Origin: Arthrobacter sp. MAHUQ-56
Lineage (GTDB): Bacteria > Actinomycetota > Actinomycetes > Actinomycetales > Micrococcaceae
Assembly (NCBI RefSeq): GCF_019710585.1
Contig: NZ_JAIFZQ010000007.1
Span: 1-64,000 of the forward strand
Direction: 5' to 3'
Length of the DNA stretch: 64,000 nucleotides
Made by a program: the position numbers and the translations under genes
Part shown: positions 25,443 through 34,300 of the stretch, piece after piece
Layout: each line of letters opens with the position of its first letter
How positions within the stretch are numbered: the stretch's first letter is position 1
Notes under the pieces: model-generated
The model's input: the letters and a program-made list of their open reading frames with translations, nothing else
Told to the model about the DNA's origin: nothing
Database searches by the model: none

Positions 25443-27608
25443 TTGGTTCAGACGATCATTGCCAGCCTTACTGATAGGGGCTGGTCCCCAGCCGCCCTCG
25501 CCGCCGAGTTGGACGTGTCTACAGACAGCATAAAAAGGTGGGCCAAAGGAGGCGGCGGCATAAGAGCAGTTACAGAAGGAAAACTCCGTGAACTAGCACG
25601 GGCCGCAGATTCCGAGGTCGCCACTAGAACGGACCGACAACAGGCCCTCAACCAAACCTTGGGCGGGATCCGTGAGGCTTTTCATCGGAGAGGGCGTCTC
25701 TCTTCGCGCAATGAAGCGCTAGATGAAATCGGGCGACTCATGTTTGCTCACTCGGTCTCGGTCCGGCATAGTGGGTCCGGCATCGGGAGTCATCTCATGA
25801 TCGAATCAGAATTCGGGGGTCGAAGCGCTGCCAAGGTCCTGATTGCTTTCGTCGAAGAAATGGTTTCCCTACACCTTCCCGTGTCGTTGGCTCACGAGAT
25901 GACGCCAGCCGATTTTCATCTCACTCTTCGCGAGGATGAAGACTTGTTGGCCGCGGATGTGCTGCGAGCATTTGACGGGTTTCAGGCGATATCAACGGGA
26001 CCGGGTAGCGACGCCGACCTAATAAACGACGCCTTCGGTCGGTTCCTTGCTGACTCATTCACTGATGAAAAAGAACTCGGGCAGTACCTCACTCCCTCCG
26101 AGGTGGTCTCGTTCATGGTCAACCTTGCCCTGGAGGAACTCTCTGAAGATGAAAGAAAGTCGCTGGCGGAGGGGAACTTTGATGAGTTCGGCCAAGTTCT
26201 AGATCCCTCATGCGGAGTTGGATCCTTTCTAGCGGAATTTGTCCGCTCGGCTCACGCCGAACTGGAAGGCTCGTTTGGCCCGTTACCCGAATGGTCGTCT
26301 TTGGCGGCTCGCGAACTCGTAGCAGGAATAGACAAGAGCGAGCGTATGGTTCGGCTTGCAACAGCTAATCTCGCAACTTTCGGGTCTTCAGCAACACGGC
26401 TTCATCTAGCCAACGGTTTGGCGCGGGAAGACCAAGACGGTGAGATCTCGGATGCCTTGTGCGGGAAGGTCGGACTTATTCTCACTAATCCACCCTTCGG
26501 CGCCACCTTCGAAGCGGATGAGATTAGGGCCTACCGAATCGCCAGCGCCTGGAGCACACGTCGTCCGAGGGCTGTAGATTCCGAGCTCTTGTTCATGGAA
26601 CGCTATATCGACTGGCTACGCCCAGGCGGCCAACTTTTAGCTGTCGTGCCCGACTCCATTCTGACGAACAAGGGCATATTTGCGGATCTGCGGAAGGGGT
26701 TGGCTCCGGATATCGAAGTCAGGACTGTTATCTCCCTGCCTTCTGTCACATTTGCCGCCGCGGGAACAACAACAAAAACATCCATCCTCCACCTCAGAAA
26801 ATCGTCGGCGGCTCCCGTGCCAGCGAGATTCGCTGTCTGTCATGACATCGGATACTCAGTGTCGACCAGGGGGTCCCAGCGTTCCAAGTCCTATCATTCA
26901 TCTGGTGACTTGCCCTCTCTGCTCGAACTGCTTAGGACAGGTACGTCTAACGACAAAGTTGTGACCAAAAATATTGACGAAGCGGGACGGTGGGATGCTG
27001 GCTATCACGCCTCTCCGGCAGCCGCCCTTATTCAACAGGCCGTGTCGATGGGGCGCGCCGTCGGTGTGCGAGAGCTTGCGAACCTCGCTTCCGAGCGCCA
27101 GGATCCTAGGAGATCTGGCGCTGAAACCTTCTCATACATCGAGATATCCGATGTCGATGGCCAGCAGGTATTTGTCGGCAGTAAATCTGTGAGGTGTGCC
27201 GATGCTCCAAGCCGGGCTCGTCAAAGAGTCAGAGCCGGCGATGTTCTGGTGTCCACTGTTCGGCCGGAACGCCGCTCGATTGGCGTCGTTCCCCCTTGGT
27301 TAGACGGGGCAATCTGTACCACAGGCTTCGCAGTATTGCGCCCCAATGGTGTAGACGGGATAGCTCTGGCCGCCCTGCTGAAATCCGACTTGGTGACGGA
27401 ACAATTGATGCAGAACAATGTTGGGATCGCATACCCGGCCATAGATGCTGAATGCCTCCCGGAGGTCTACTTGCCTTTGGCCGTCGATGATATTGAGTCT
27501 CTCAACTCTCTCAGCGAGCAGATGCGTTCGAAGCTGATCGAACTGCGTCAAATCGACGGACAGCTCCAGACGGCCGTTTTGCAGGCCGGTCCGGGAACGT
27601 CAGGGTAA
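25443..27608 (+). CDS. N6-adenine DNA methylase fused to a half HsdS-type specificity region
   Basis: The protein is about 721 residues. An HTH-like segment (PAALAAELDVSTDSIKRWAK) opens it. A type I HsdM-like methylase core follows with DPSCGVGSF (SAM site, ~254) and NPPFG (catalytic, ~349). The last ~190 residues resemble one target-recognition half of an HsdS subunit plus its long helix (IESLNSLSEQMRSKLIELRQ). One polypeptide could thus recognise and methylate DNA. GGAGG lies five bases before the TTG at 25443, a better start than the ATG at 25416. It converges, with a 9-base overlap, on a likely restriction endonuclease gene. Confidence 0.85.
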   Translation: MVQTIIASLTDRGWSPAALAAELDVSTDSIKRWAKGGGGIRAVTEGKLRELARAADSEVATRTDRQQALNQTLGGIREAFHRRGRLSSRNEALDEIGRLMFAHSVSVRHSGSGIGSHLMIESEFGGRSAAKVLIAFVEEMVSLHLPVSLAHEMTPADFHLTLREDEDLLAADVLRAFDGFQAISTGPGSDADLINDAFGRFLADSFTDEKELGQYLTPSEVVSFMVNLALEELSEDERKSLAEGNFDEFGQVLDPSCGVGSFLAEFVRSAHAELEGSFGPLPEWSSLAARELVAGIDKSERMVRLATANLATFGSSATRLHLANGLAREDQDGEISDALCGKVGLILTNPPFGATFEADEIRAYRIASAWSTRRPRAVDSELLFMERYIDWLRPGGQLLAVVPDSILTNKGIFADLRKGLAPDIEVRTVISLPSVTFAAAGTTTKTSILHLRKSSAAPVPARFAVCHDIGYSVSTRGSQRSKSYHSSGDLPSLLELLRTGTSNDKVVTKNIDEAGRWDAGYHASPAAALIQQAVSMGRAVGVRELANLASERQDPRRSGAETFSYIEISDVDGQQVFVGSKSVRCADAPSRARQRVRAGDVLVSTVRPERRSIGVVPPWLDGAICTTGFAVLRPNGVDGIALAALLKSDLVTEQLMQNNVGIAYPAIDAECLPEVYLPLAVDDIESLNSLSEQMRSKLIELRQIDGQLQTAVLQAGPGTSG

Positions 27609-28478
27609 GTCCCACACATCGTCAAGTGACGAAAACCAAACTCCGGTGCCCAGGGTACACAATGGATTCTGATTGACGTGGTCAGGAAACTTTCGTGCCC
27701 TGGGTAGCCCGAGATGGTTTGGCGATTCGTCGTCAGGACGACTACGCGCGAAGGCAAAGTCTGAGATGTCACCAGTCCTGAGGAATAGACTGACCGCGAA
27801 AAAATCTTGCGTAGCGAACTTGCAACTACTCGTCGGGTAGTCCCGGCCAGTGCTGTGAATAAGGCGAGCGTAACGCGTGTCTGTCCCCCACAGCGACTTC
27901 ACTTCAACCTTCTTCGTGACGCCGTCGCGGGTGACTTCGAAGTCGTAGTTAGCATAGTTTCCAATGTGCTTGGCCGTATCTTCGGGCATACGCCTAACTG
28001 CATAGCCTGCCTCCTCAAGGGAAGTCGCCAAGGAAGATTCAGCCAACGCGCTTAGGATTTTCGCTGAAGCACCAAATTGGTCTATCTCCAAGAAGTCGGC
28101 TTCACAAAGCTCCTGTACCGCAAGTTCAAGGTCGCTGCGTTTGCTGCCAACATACACTTCACCGATTGCCGTTTTCCCGTCGGACGAAATCGACAGGATG
28201 CGCCCCTTTGCAACCTCTTTCCAGGCCGCGCCGTTAAGGTGGCCAGCTGCGATGAACTTTCCGGTCCTGCCAACGCTTAGAACACTCTGCGATTCGCTGG
28301 TTATCGCGGCAGTGAAGGTAGCTCTCCAATGCTGTTGTCCGGGCAACTTATGTATGGTCTTGTCTAATGTTGCGATTGGAACGTGCATCGGACAGAGAAC
28401 TTTTATAAGCGCTTCGGGAGAAACATCCCCATAGCGTCTAGTCAGTGTCTTGTACAGTTGCTCATAGTCGTAGGCCAC
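27600..28478 (-). CDS. putative PD-(D/E)XK restriction endonuclease, partner of the methylase
   Basis: The 292-residue protein has the catalytic layout YDFEV (D179) then KKVEVKS (E192, K194), the D-x(12)-ExK signature of PD-(D/E)XK nucleases. A TQDFFAVSLFLR strand-helix follows, as in type II enzymes. The N-terminal ~120 residues are of unknown fold and may hold DNA recognition. It ends inside the 3' end of the methylase gene on the opposite strand. Convergent pairs of this kind are known in restriction-modification. I do not recognise a named isoschizomer family. Confidence 0.7.
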   Translation of the reverse strand: MAYDYEQLYKTLTRRYGDVSPEALIKVLCPMHVPIATLDKTIHKLPGQQHWRATFTAAITSESQSVLSVGRTGKFIAAGHLNGAAWKEVAKGRILSISSDGKTAIGEVYVGSKRSDLELAVQELCEADFLEIDQFGASAKILSALAESSLATSLEEAGYAVRRMPEDTAKHIGNYANYDFEVTRDGVTKKVEVKSLWGTDTRYARLIHSTGRDYPTSSCKFATQDFFAVSLFLRTGDISDFAFARSRPDDESPNHLGLPRARKFPDHVNQNPLCTLGTGVWFSSLDDVWDLP

Positions 28479-28796
28479 GCCCTTAGGCTAAACGCTGTCT
28501 GCGTTGCATCCTAATTCGACGTTGGTATTTCCAGGGGCTGCATCTCACTGGCCCCATTAACATCTACTAAGCGGCGTCTCAGCCTCGTAACATTGAGAGC
28601 GCATTTGGCACGAACGCTGCGACGAAGGGCGTGGTCCCGTTGGGGCAGCGACCATCTGTTCCACCGGAATGGCCGGGTCTTGGTTTAGGTATTCGAGTTC
28701 CGGCGGGAAGTCCTAGGTGCGTCCGTCAGTTGGTGGCCCACGGTGCGGGTCGGGGGCACAAGTTCCGCGCAGTAAGGGCAGTTCATCGTGACTCGA
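28479..28796. other. non-coding stretch upstream of the endonuclease gene
   Basis: It should contain the endonuclease promoter. A minus-strand frame ending at 28685 (MNCPYCAEL, with one C-x2-C pair) may be the decayed tail of the HNH-like remnant next to it. Nothing else is recognised. Confidence 0.35.
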
Positions 28797-29230
28797 TCAG
28801 GTGCGTTGGAGCGCAACAGAGCTTTTATCCGCAGGTCTGTCGAACTCGGCGCGGCACATACCCCAGCACGCCTGGGCAATCACGCGGTGTACCCGCAGAT
28901 CCCTGCCCCGATAGCGCAACCGGCCGAACCCTCGTACGTTGTTTCCTGTCCATAGAAGGCAGCCGCCGGGCGCAGCAGCGGACAGTCTCCGTAGGGCGGC
29001 CACGATCTCTGCGGCGTCGTTCCTGTCAAGGGCCAAGGTCAATGCCCCGTCTCGCCGATGGCGGCGTGGCCTGTACTCAACCGTGTACCTGACCTTTCGG
29101 CCAATGCGGTGCTCGTATCTGGCTTGTCCATTTGCTGCTTTGCCCTTACGCCGGCATTCGGCTGAACACAAACGACCTTGCGCGCTTACCAAGCAGCCCG
29201 CCGCATACCCGCCAGCGCTTCTCTAATGCA
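28797..29230 (-). pseudogene. decayed HNH-type / zinc-finger endonuclease gene
   Basis: The minus strand carries pieces of one protein in shifted frames. RWRVCG and, in another frame, GRLCSAECRRKGKA look like an N-terminal C-x2-C zinc finger. CLLWTGNNVRGFGRLRYRGR followed by VHRVIAQACWG matches the LWTG...YGR...HR pattern of phage-type HNH nucleases. After CWG the sensible reading shifts frame (YVPRRVRQTCG, then stop), and the HNH metal-binding C-terminus is absent. At least two frameshifts make this a pseudogene. Confidence 0.6.
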
Positions 29231-29284
29231 ATCGATCCCATACATTGACGCTAGGAGGGAAACCGGAGAGGGAGCGTTGGGAGA

Positions 29285-30232
29285 CTAATTCGGGTTCAAG
29301 GGTGCTTCCGGTCCTGTCTGCCGAGAAACGTGGTTCGTGCCCTCGTAGGTAGCAAAGCCAGAAAAATCGGGGTACATGGTGCGATACGAGCGGTTGAAAC
29401 TTCCGTTCAACACAGGCAATATGGCGTTTTTGATTTGAGGAGTTATGGTGAACCCCACCATTGCGAAGACACTGCGGAGCATCGTTGGCGTTGTTCGCTT
29501 TCCCTCTATGAGAAACTTCCCCAGGTCTGCGCGGTACTCCATGCTCTTGGGCTGGAGTATTCCGGCGACCGGCGCGTCATGGTTCCTGCTCTCTGGAACG
29601 GCAGACGTTATGAAAAGGCCCTCCTGTGCAACCATACGAGCATCGCGGACTGCAGGTTCGACCAAAAGCGGCAACCCTGTTTCCAGGGTTTGCCCGAGAG
29701 AGTGCTTATATTGAAATCCGTATGGATCTTGCATTGAACCATACGTTGGTGGTTCTGCGGCGGGGACGGTTTTGATCAACTGAGCGGACCCCACCATGAA
29801 GCCCACCAAAACTCCTGTAGATAGCGAATGTCTTATGTCTGAGCATGCAAACCATAACGCGGTTAATGGGTTATAGGTGACGTCAATAAGTCTTGTTGGA
29901 ACACTGTGATGCTGCATCATCGCCAACAGATGTAGGTCTGAGGCATGCCCATGTTCGGAGGTTCCAATACCCCATTCGCGAACATTCTGAATGGAAGCTT
30001 CTTCGGCGGACCGCACGGCATCCTCGGTAGCCCGAACACCCCGTTTCTCTAGTTCTCGTACTAGCGAGGAAGTGACCTCGAAGGCTTCATTCGCCATTCC
30101 GCGCCAAACAATGCGCGTATGGTGCCCTGTGCTCATGTTCAGCGTGCCAATGTGGGTCCAGAGACTACTAACGTCCTCTGGATGTATTGCCCAGCGGTTG
30201 TTTTGCCAAGCGCTGCGTGGCGACTCGTTCAT
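29285..30232 (-). CDS. FRG-domain protein
   Basis: The 315-residue protein has the FRG signature: IVWRGM (43-46) near the N-terminus, SLVRELEKRG, then LHLLAMMQHHSVPTRLID and NPLTALWFA (100-130). The biochemical activity of FRG domains is not settled; they recur in phages and defence islands. The C-terminal ~150 residues show no second known domain. Its promoter faces that of the unknown gene at 30396 across a 163-base gap, so the two may be regulated together. Confidence 0.8.
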   Translation of the reverse strand: MNESPRSAWQNNRWAIHPEDVSSLWTHIGTLNMSTGHHTRIVWRGMANEAFEVTSSLVRELEKRGVRATEDAVRSAEEASIQNVREWGIGTSEHGHASDLHLLAMMQHHSVPTRLIDVTYNPLTALWFACSDIRHSLSTGVLVGFMVGSAQLIKTVPAAEPPTYGSMQDPYGFQYKHSLGQTLETGLPLLVEPAVRDARMVAQEGLFITSAVPESRNHDAPVAGILQPKSMEYRADLGKFLIEGKRTTPTMLRSVFAMVGFTITPQIKNAILPVLNGSFNRSYRTMYPDFSGFATYEGTNHVSRQTGPEAPLNPN

Positions 30233-30395
30233 ACTTCACCCTAAGCGAATGGGCAGCCCGAATCGTCCGATTTTTTGTTACACGTCAATCACTCGCGAAC
30301 GTCGATGTCAACGTCTGCTACCGCCACTGCAAGCCCTGTCGCGGCATCCCCAGCGCAATGATCGATTGCATAGGTGTACAAGCTAATGTTGCGCC

Positions 30396-31088
30396 ATGAG
30401 AGTTAATGCCCACTTCGATGCGCTGGACGCCGAATCGAGAAACGCGGTGAGCCTGGCCAAGTCAGGGTTGAAGCTCCTTGGCGAGATGCGATATCCGACG
30501 ATCGGCTTGCCCGCAGTTTTCTCCTGTCTGGCGCTTGGGTCTGAAAAACTTCTCAAGCTCACTTATGGGGTGAGCCAACAGGCGCAGGGCCACAGTTGGC
30601 CAACTAAAACTGAGATGAGGGAATACGGACATAACATCTGGAAACTCGACACGATGGGGCGGAGTTTGGTCCTTCAGCGCGCGCACCTCGCCGCTGACCA
30701 GCTGGTTGTTGCTGAATGGGTAGAACGAGTGCAAACCAACCCGTGGATAGACCAGCTCCTGGACATACTTTCGGAGTACGGGTCAAGAGGGCGCTTTCAT
30801 TATCTGGACCGACTCGCCAACCCAAGTATCGACCCCAAAAGCGAACCATCTGAACAGTGGAAGAGGCTCGCTGTTGAGGTGCTCAAGGGTGATGATCACA
30901 GTGAGCACAGTGAAGTACTGACCCGAAAGATAACCGAGCGCCTGGACGAGGCCTTCCGAGACTGGTGGACCATGTATACCCGGGCCTGGGTGTTCGGTGT
31001 CTTCGGCGGAGGCACCACAAGAAACCACGGCTACACGCTAGAGATCAACTCTCGAACGTCACCCGGTCTAGCGCATCACGATCGCTAG
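30396..31088 (+). CDS. hypothetical alpha-helical protein, possibly HEPN-like
   Basis: I do not recognise this 230-residue protein with certainty. It is mainly helical. The segment FSCLALGSEKLLKLTYG resembles the conserved helix of HEPN/AbiV-like proteins, and RGRFHYLDRL looks like a second conserved element, but the usual R-x4-H nuclease motif is not present. It is divergent from the FRG gene and ends at a strong terminator. A toxin or RNA-binding role would be a guess. Confidence 0.45.
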   Translation: MRVNAHFDALDAESRNAVSLAKSGLKLLGEMRYPTIGLPAVFSCLALGSEKLLKLTYGVSQQAQGHSWPTKTEMREYGHNIWKLDTMGRSLVLQRAHLAADQLVVAEWVERVQTNPWIDQLLDILSEYGSRGRFHYLDRLANPSIDPKSEPSEQWKRLAVEVLKGDDHSEHSEVLTRKITERLDEAFRDWWTMYTRAWVFGVFGGGTTRNHGYTLEINSRTSPGLAHHDR

Positions 31089-31101
31089 TACCGGCTATCC
31101 A

Positions 31102-31146
31102 CCGCGACACCCCGTACCTAGTGCAGGTACGTACGGGGTATCGCGG
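31102..31146 (+). terminator. long hairpin after the helical-protein gene
   Basis: Sixteen-base arms (CCGCGACACCCCGTAC / GTACGGGGTATCGCGG, one mismatch) enclose a 13-base loop, 14 bases past the stop. It separates this gene from the large ATPase gene. Confidence 0.75.
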
Positions 31147-31308
31147 CCTATAGACGGTTAGTGCCCCAAAGCGCTGGCCGCAGATTTCTGCCAACCAACA
31201 AGGTCTGTCTCAAGGCGTGGCCTGCATATGGGGAGCAATGTCGGGGCAGGCAGTGCCGGGCTTGGGCAACAGATAAACTCCCCTGAGAAGCCAATAATAG
31301 GGGGAAAA

Positions 31309-34300
31309 ATGGACGTCACGACGCGGCTTCGCGAAAGCGAACTAGCTTCCATCCGTGTCCAGGTGGACAACGATTTGCGGGACAATGTCCTGAAGAGCTT
31401 GGATGAACGTGGCGGCGCGCAGGAATTGGTGCGGCAGCAGTACACCGGACGATATCCGTTTGAGTTACTGCAAAATGCTAACGACGCCGCACGTGGCACT
31501 GGGGCCCGGGGCCGCGCGCACTTCCGCCTGACAGAAACAGCATTGATCGTGGCCGATAATGGCTCCGGCTTCGGAGAGCCCCAGGTCGAAGCCATTTGCT
31601 CGTTGGGGAGGTCTTCCAAAGATCCTTCCGAATCAGTCGGCCACAAGGGACTGGGATTCAAATCAGTCGGCGAGATTACTGACCATCCCCAGATCGTTTC
31701 GGAATTGTCTTCGTTCCAGTTCAACGGTGCGCGCGTTGGTGCGGAAGTCAATCAGCTGCTCGGGCCTTTGCCGCCGCGTCAGAAGCTGCCGGTTTACGCT
31801 TTTCCGTTCCCGGTGGAAAAGACGGACCTTGGGCCCGATGCTGCTGCGATCGAGATGCTTCGTGCGAAGGGTTTCACCACGGTCATCCGACTTCCGTTCC
31901 GGGACGGCGTCGAGCGTTCGACTGTTGAAGCTGCTCTCATAGGGAACCTCGCGTCCCGACTTCTGCTTTTCCTGCCACATGTTGATCATCTGGAGCTGCA
32001 AGGAACACACGGCGACTTCACTTCCGAAATCTTCCGCGAGGCGGATGGTGGCGTCGAGCACGTCCTGCTCGAAACCAATGACAGGAATGAAGAGTGGTTC
32101 ATCTATCGAGGGTCCGTAGTGCCTGACCCTGCGGTCTTCGAACATCTCGGAGAAATGTGGAAGGAGATGGACGAGGTACGTTTCGCGGTCGCTGTGCCTG
32201 TAGATGAACAGGGACAGCCGCTTGTAGACGCGACATTCCCACTTCACGTCTATTTCCCGACTGACGAAGAACCGGGGCTTCACGTGGCTATCCATGCCGA
32301 GTGGATGTTGAGTATGGACCGCCGTCAGATCGCGACGACGCCTGAAGCCGCGCCGTTCAACCGCATGTTGGTCAACGCGGTGGCAGACCACCTCAAGTCC
32401 ACCGTCGCTCCTGACTTGGTGCGTCGAACTCGAGCCAGTTCGGCCGCCATCGAGGCTCTCGTTCCGGCAGTCGACCAGCCGGTCGGCGGGGGCGGAACGG
32501 CCGTTCGGAACCAGTGGAGGGAGGCGCTGCTGGATTCTCCTTTCCTGCCTACAGCAGATGGTATATTGCGTCGTCCCGCGGATATTTCCCTCCTGCCGCG
32601 AAGCCTGCCGGATGCCGTGACGGCCCATGAGCTGGCAAACCTTGACCTCGCAAGCACCCTGCGGCCGGACGTCGAAAGACTCACTCCGATCAAGAACTTT
32701 CTCGCTGGCGTGCCTGAGACCGACGAGATGGGGATGGGTGAGTTCATCGCGCTACTGGCAGCGCCGGGACGGGAAACCGTCGAGCACTACTACCAATTCC
32801 TGGTGGACTGGCGCGAAACAGCTGGCACCAAAATCATCAACGAACTCAGGAAGGCTCCGGTCGTCTTGGGTACGGCGGGACAGCTTCTTACGCCAAGCGA
32901 CGACACGATCTTCTTCCCGCGGGAGCGCGGTGACATCACCATTCCCGACGACCTGCCGGTCCCCATTGCGCATGTACCAGAGGTCGAGGACGCGCGAAAC
33001 CTTCTTCGCGACCTGGGTGTCAGGTCCTTCGAGTGGCGCGAACTCATCCGTGAGTACCTCATCAAGATTCTGAGCAATCCCGAAGCTGAACAATCGGCAA
33101 GGGCTGGTGCTATGGCCGGTCTTCGCGCCTACCATCAAGTTCGACTGCAGGGGAGCGAAGATTTCGAGCCGCTCCTAGGGGGAGTGCTCCTTCCTGCCCG
33201 AACAGCAGACGGCTCCGTCCAGCAGCTTCGACCATCAGCGGAAATCTATTTCAGTTCACCGTGGACCGGATCCGATGATTTGGAAGTTATTTACGGTCCA
33301 TTTGGAGACGCCGAATTCCTCGACATCACGCCTCCGCGGGATTCCGAAAGTCGCCAGGATGACCTCGACTTTTACCGCATGCTGGGCGTGATTGAGTACC
33401 CCCGTCTCTCCAAGGCTGAAACGAGTACCCTTACCAACAACAGCGGCAGGCACCCTCACCGCGGTCCACTGTTTCAGGAGTGGTTGAAGCTTCCGGAGGT
33501 CATGGCAGCTGCGAAGTGCCCGCACGGACACACCCAGTCCCAGCAGCTGCGTGAGTCATTCCGCTTAGACCGCCACGCTGAACTCACAGCGTGTGGCGAT
33601 CCTGTCCGCCTCATAGAGCTCTGGAACCAACTGGCCCGGCGATGGGGGTCCGTGTATGAGGACGGAACGCAGGCACTCTTCTACTGTGTCCATAGCAGCC
33701 ACGCCGGCGATCGTGGACGCCGGGCACCGTCCTTGTTTGATTACACGCTGCGGTCGCAGGCCTGGGTGCCTGTCGACCGGGGCAACGTGCCGGAACTCGT
33801 TCCGCCGTCAGAGGCATGGATCGAAGCCGCGCAAACGCCGCGCCGAATCCAACAACGTGTTCCGCGAATCAGCGAGGCAATGTATCAAACCCGGGGAGGT
33901 GCAGGCCTGGCCGCCGCACTGCGCCTGACAGACGCCGGCCGTCCACGCGTCGCCGATCTCCTCATGCTGTTGGAAGGGATCGCCGAAGAGGCGGATGCAG
34001 CCGGGGGGACGAACCGTGAGATCGACCAGGCAGCACGCTGGGTGCAGCGCACCCTGCATGATGTACTTCGCGAAGAGCCCGAGCCGCACCCTGCACCGGA
34101 AACTGTCCGGCTTCTGGCCAGCCAAGACGGAGTAACGCAGTTCGTGACACAGCCGGCCTATGCCGACGATCCTCTCCTTCGGGATACCTTCGAAAAACAG
34201 CGCCCTTTGCTTTCCGCCGAGGCCGGTCTAACGAAACTGGCCCGGTATCTCGCACTAAGCAAGCTCGACGACAAGGTAGTTACCTCCCCAGTCCCGTTCG

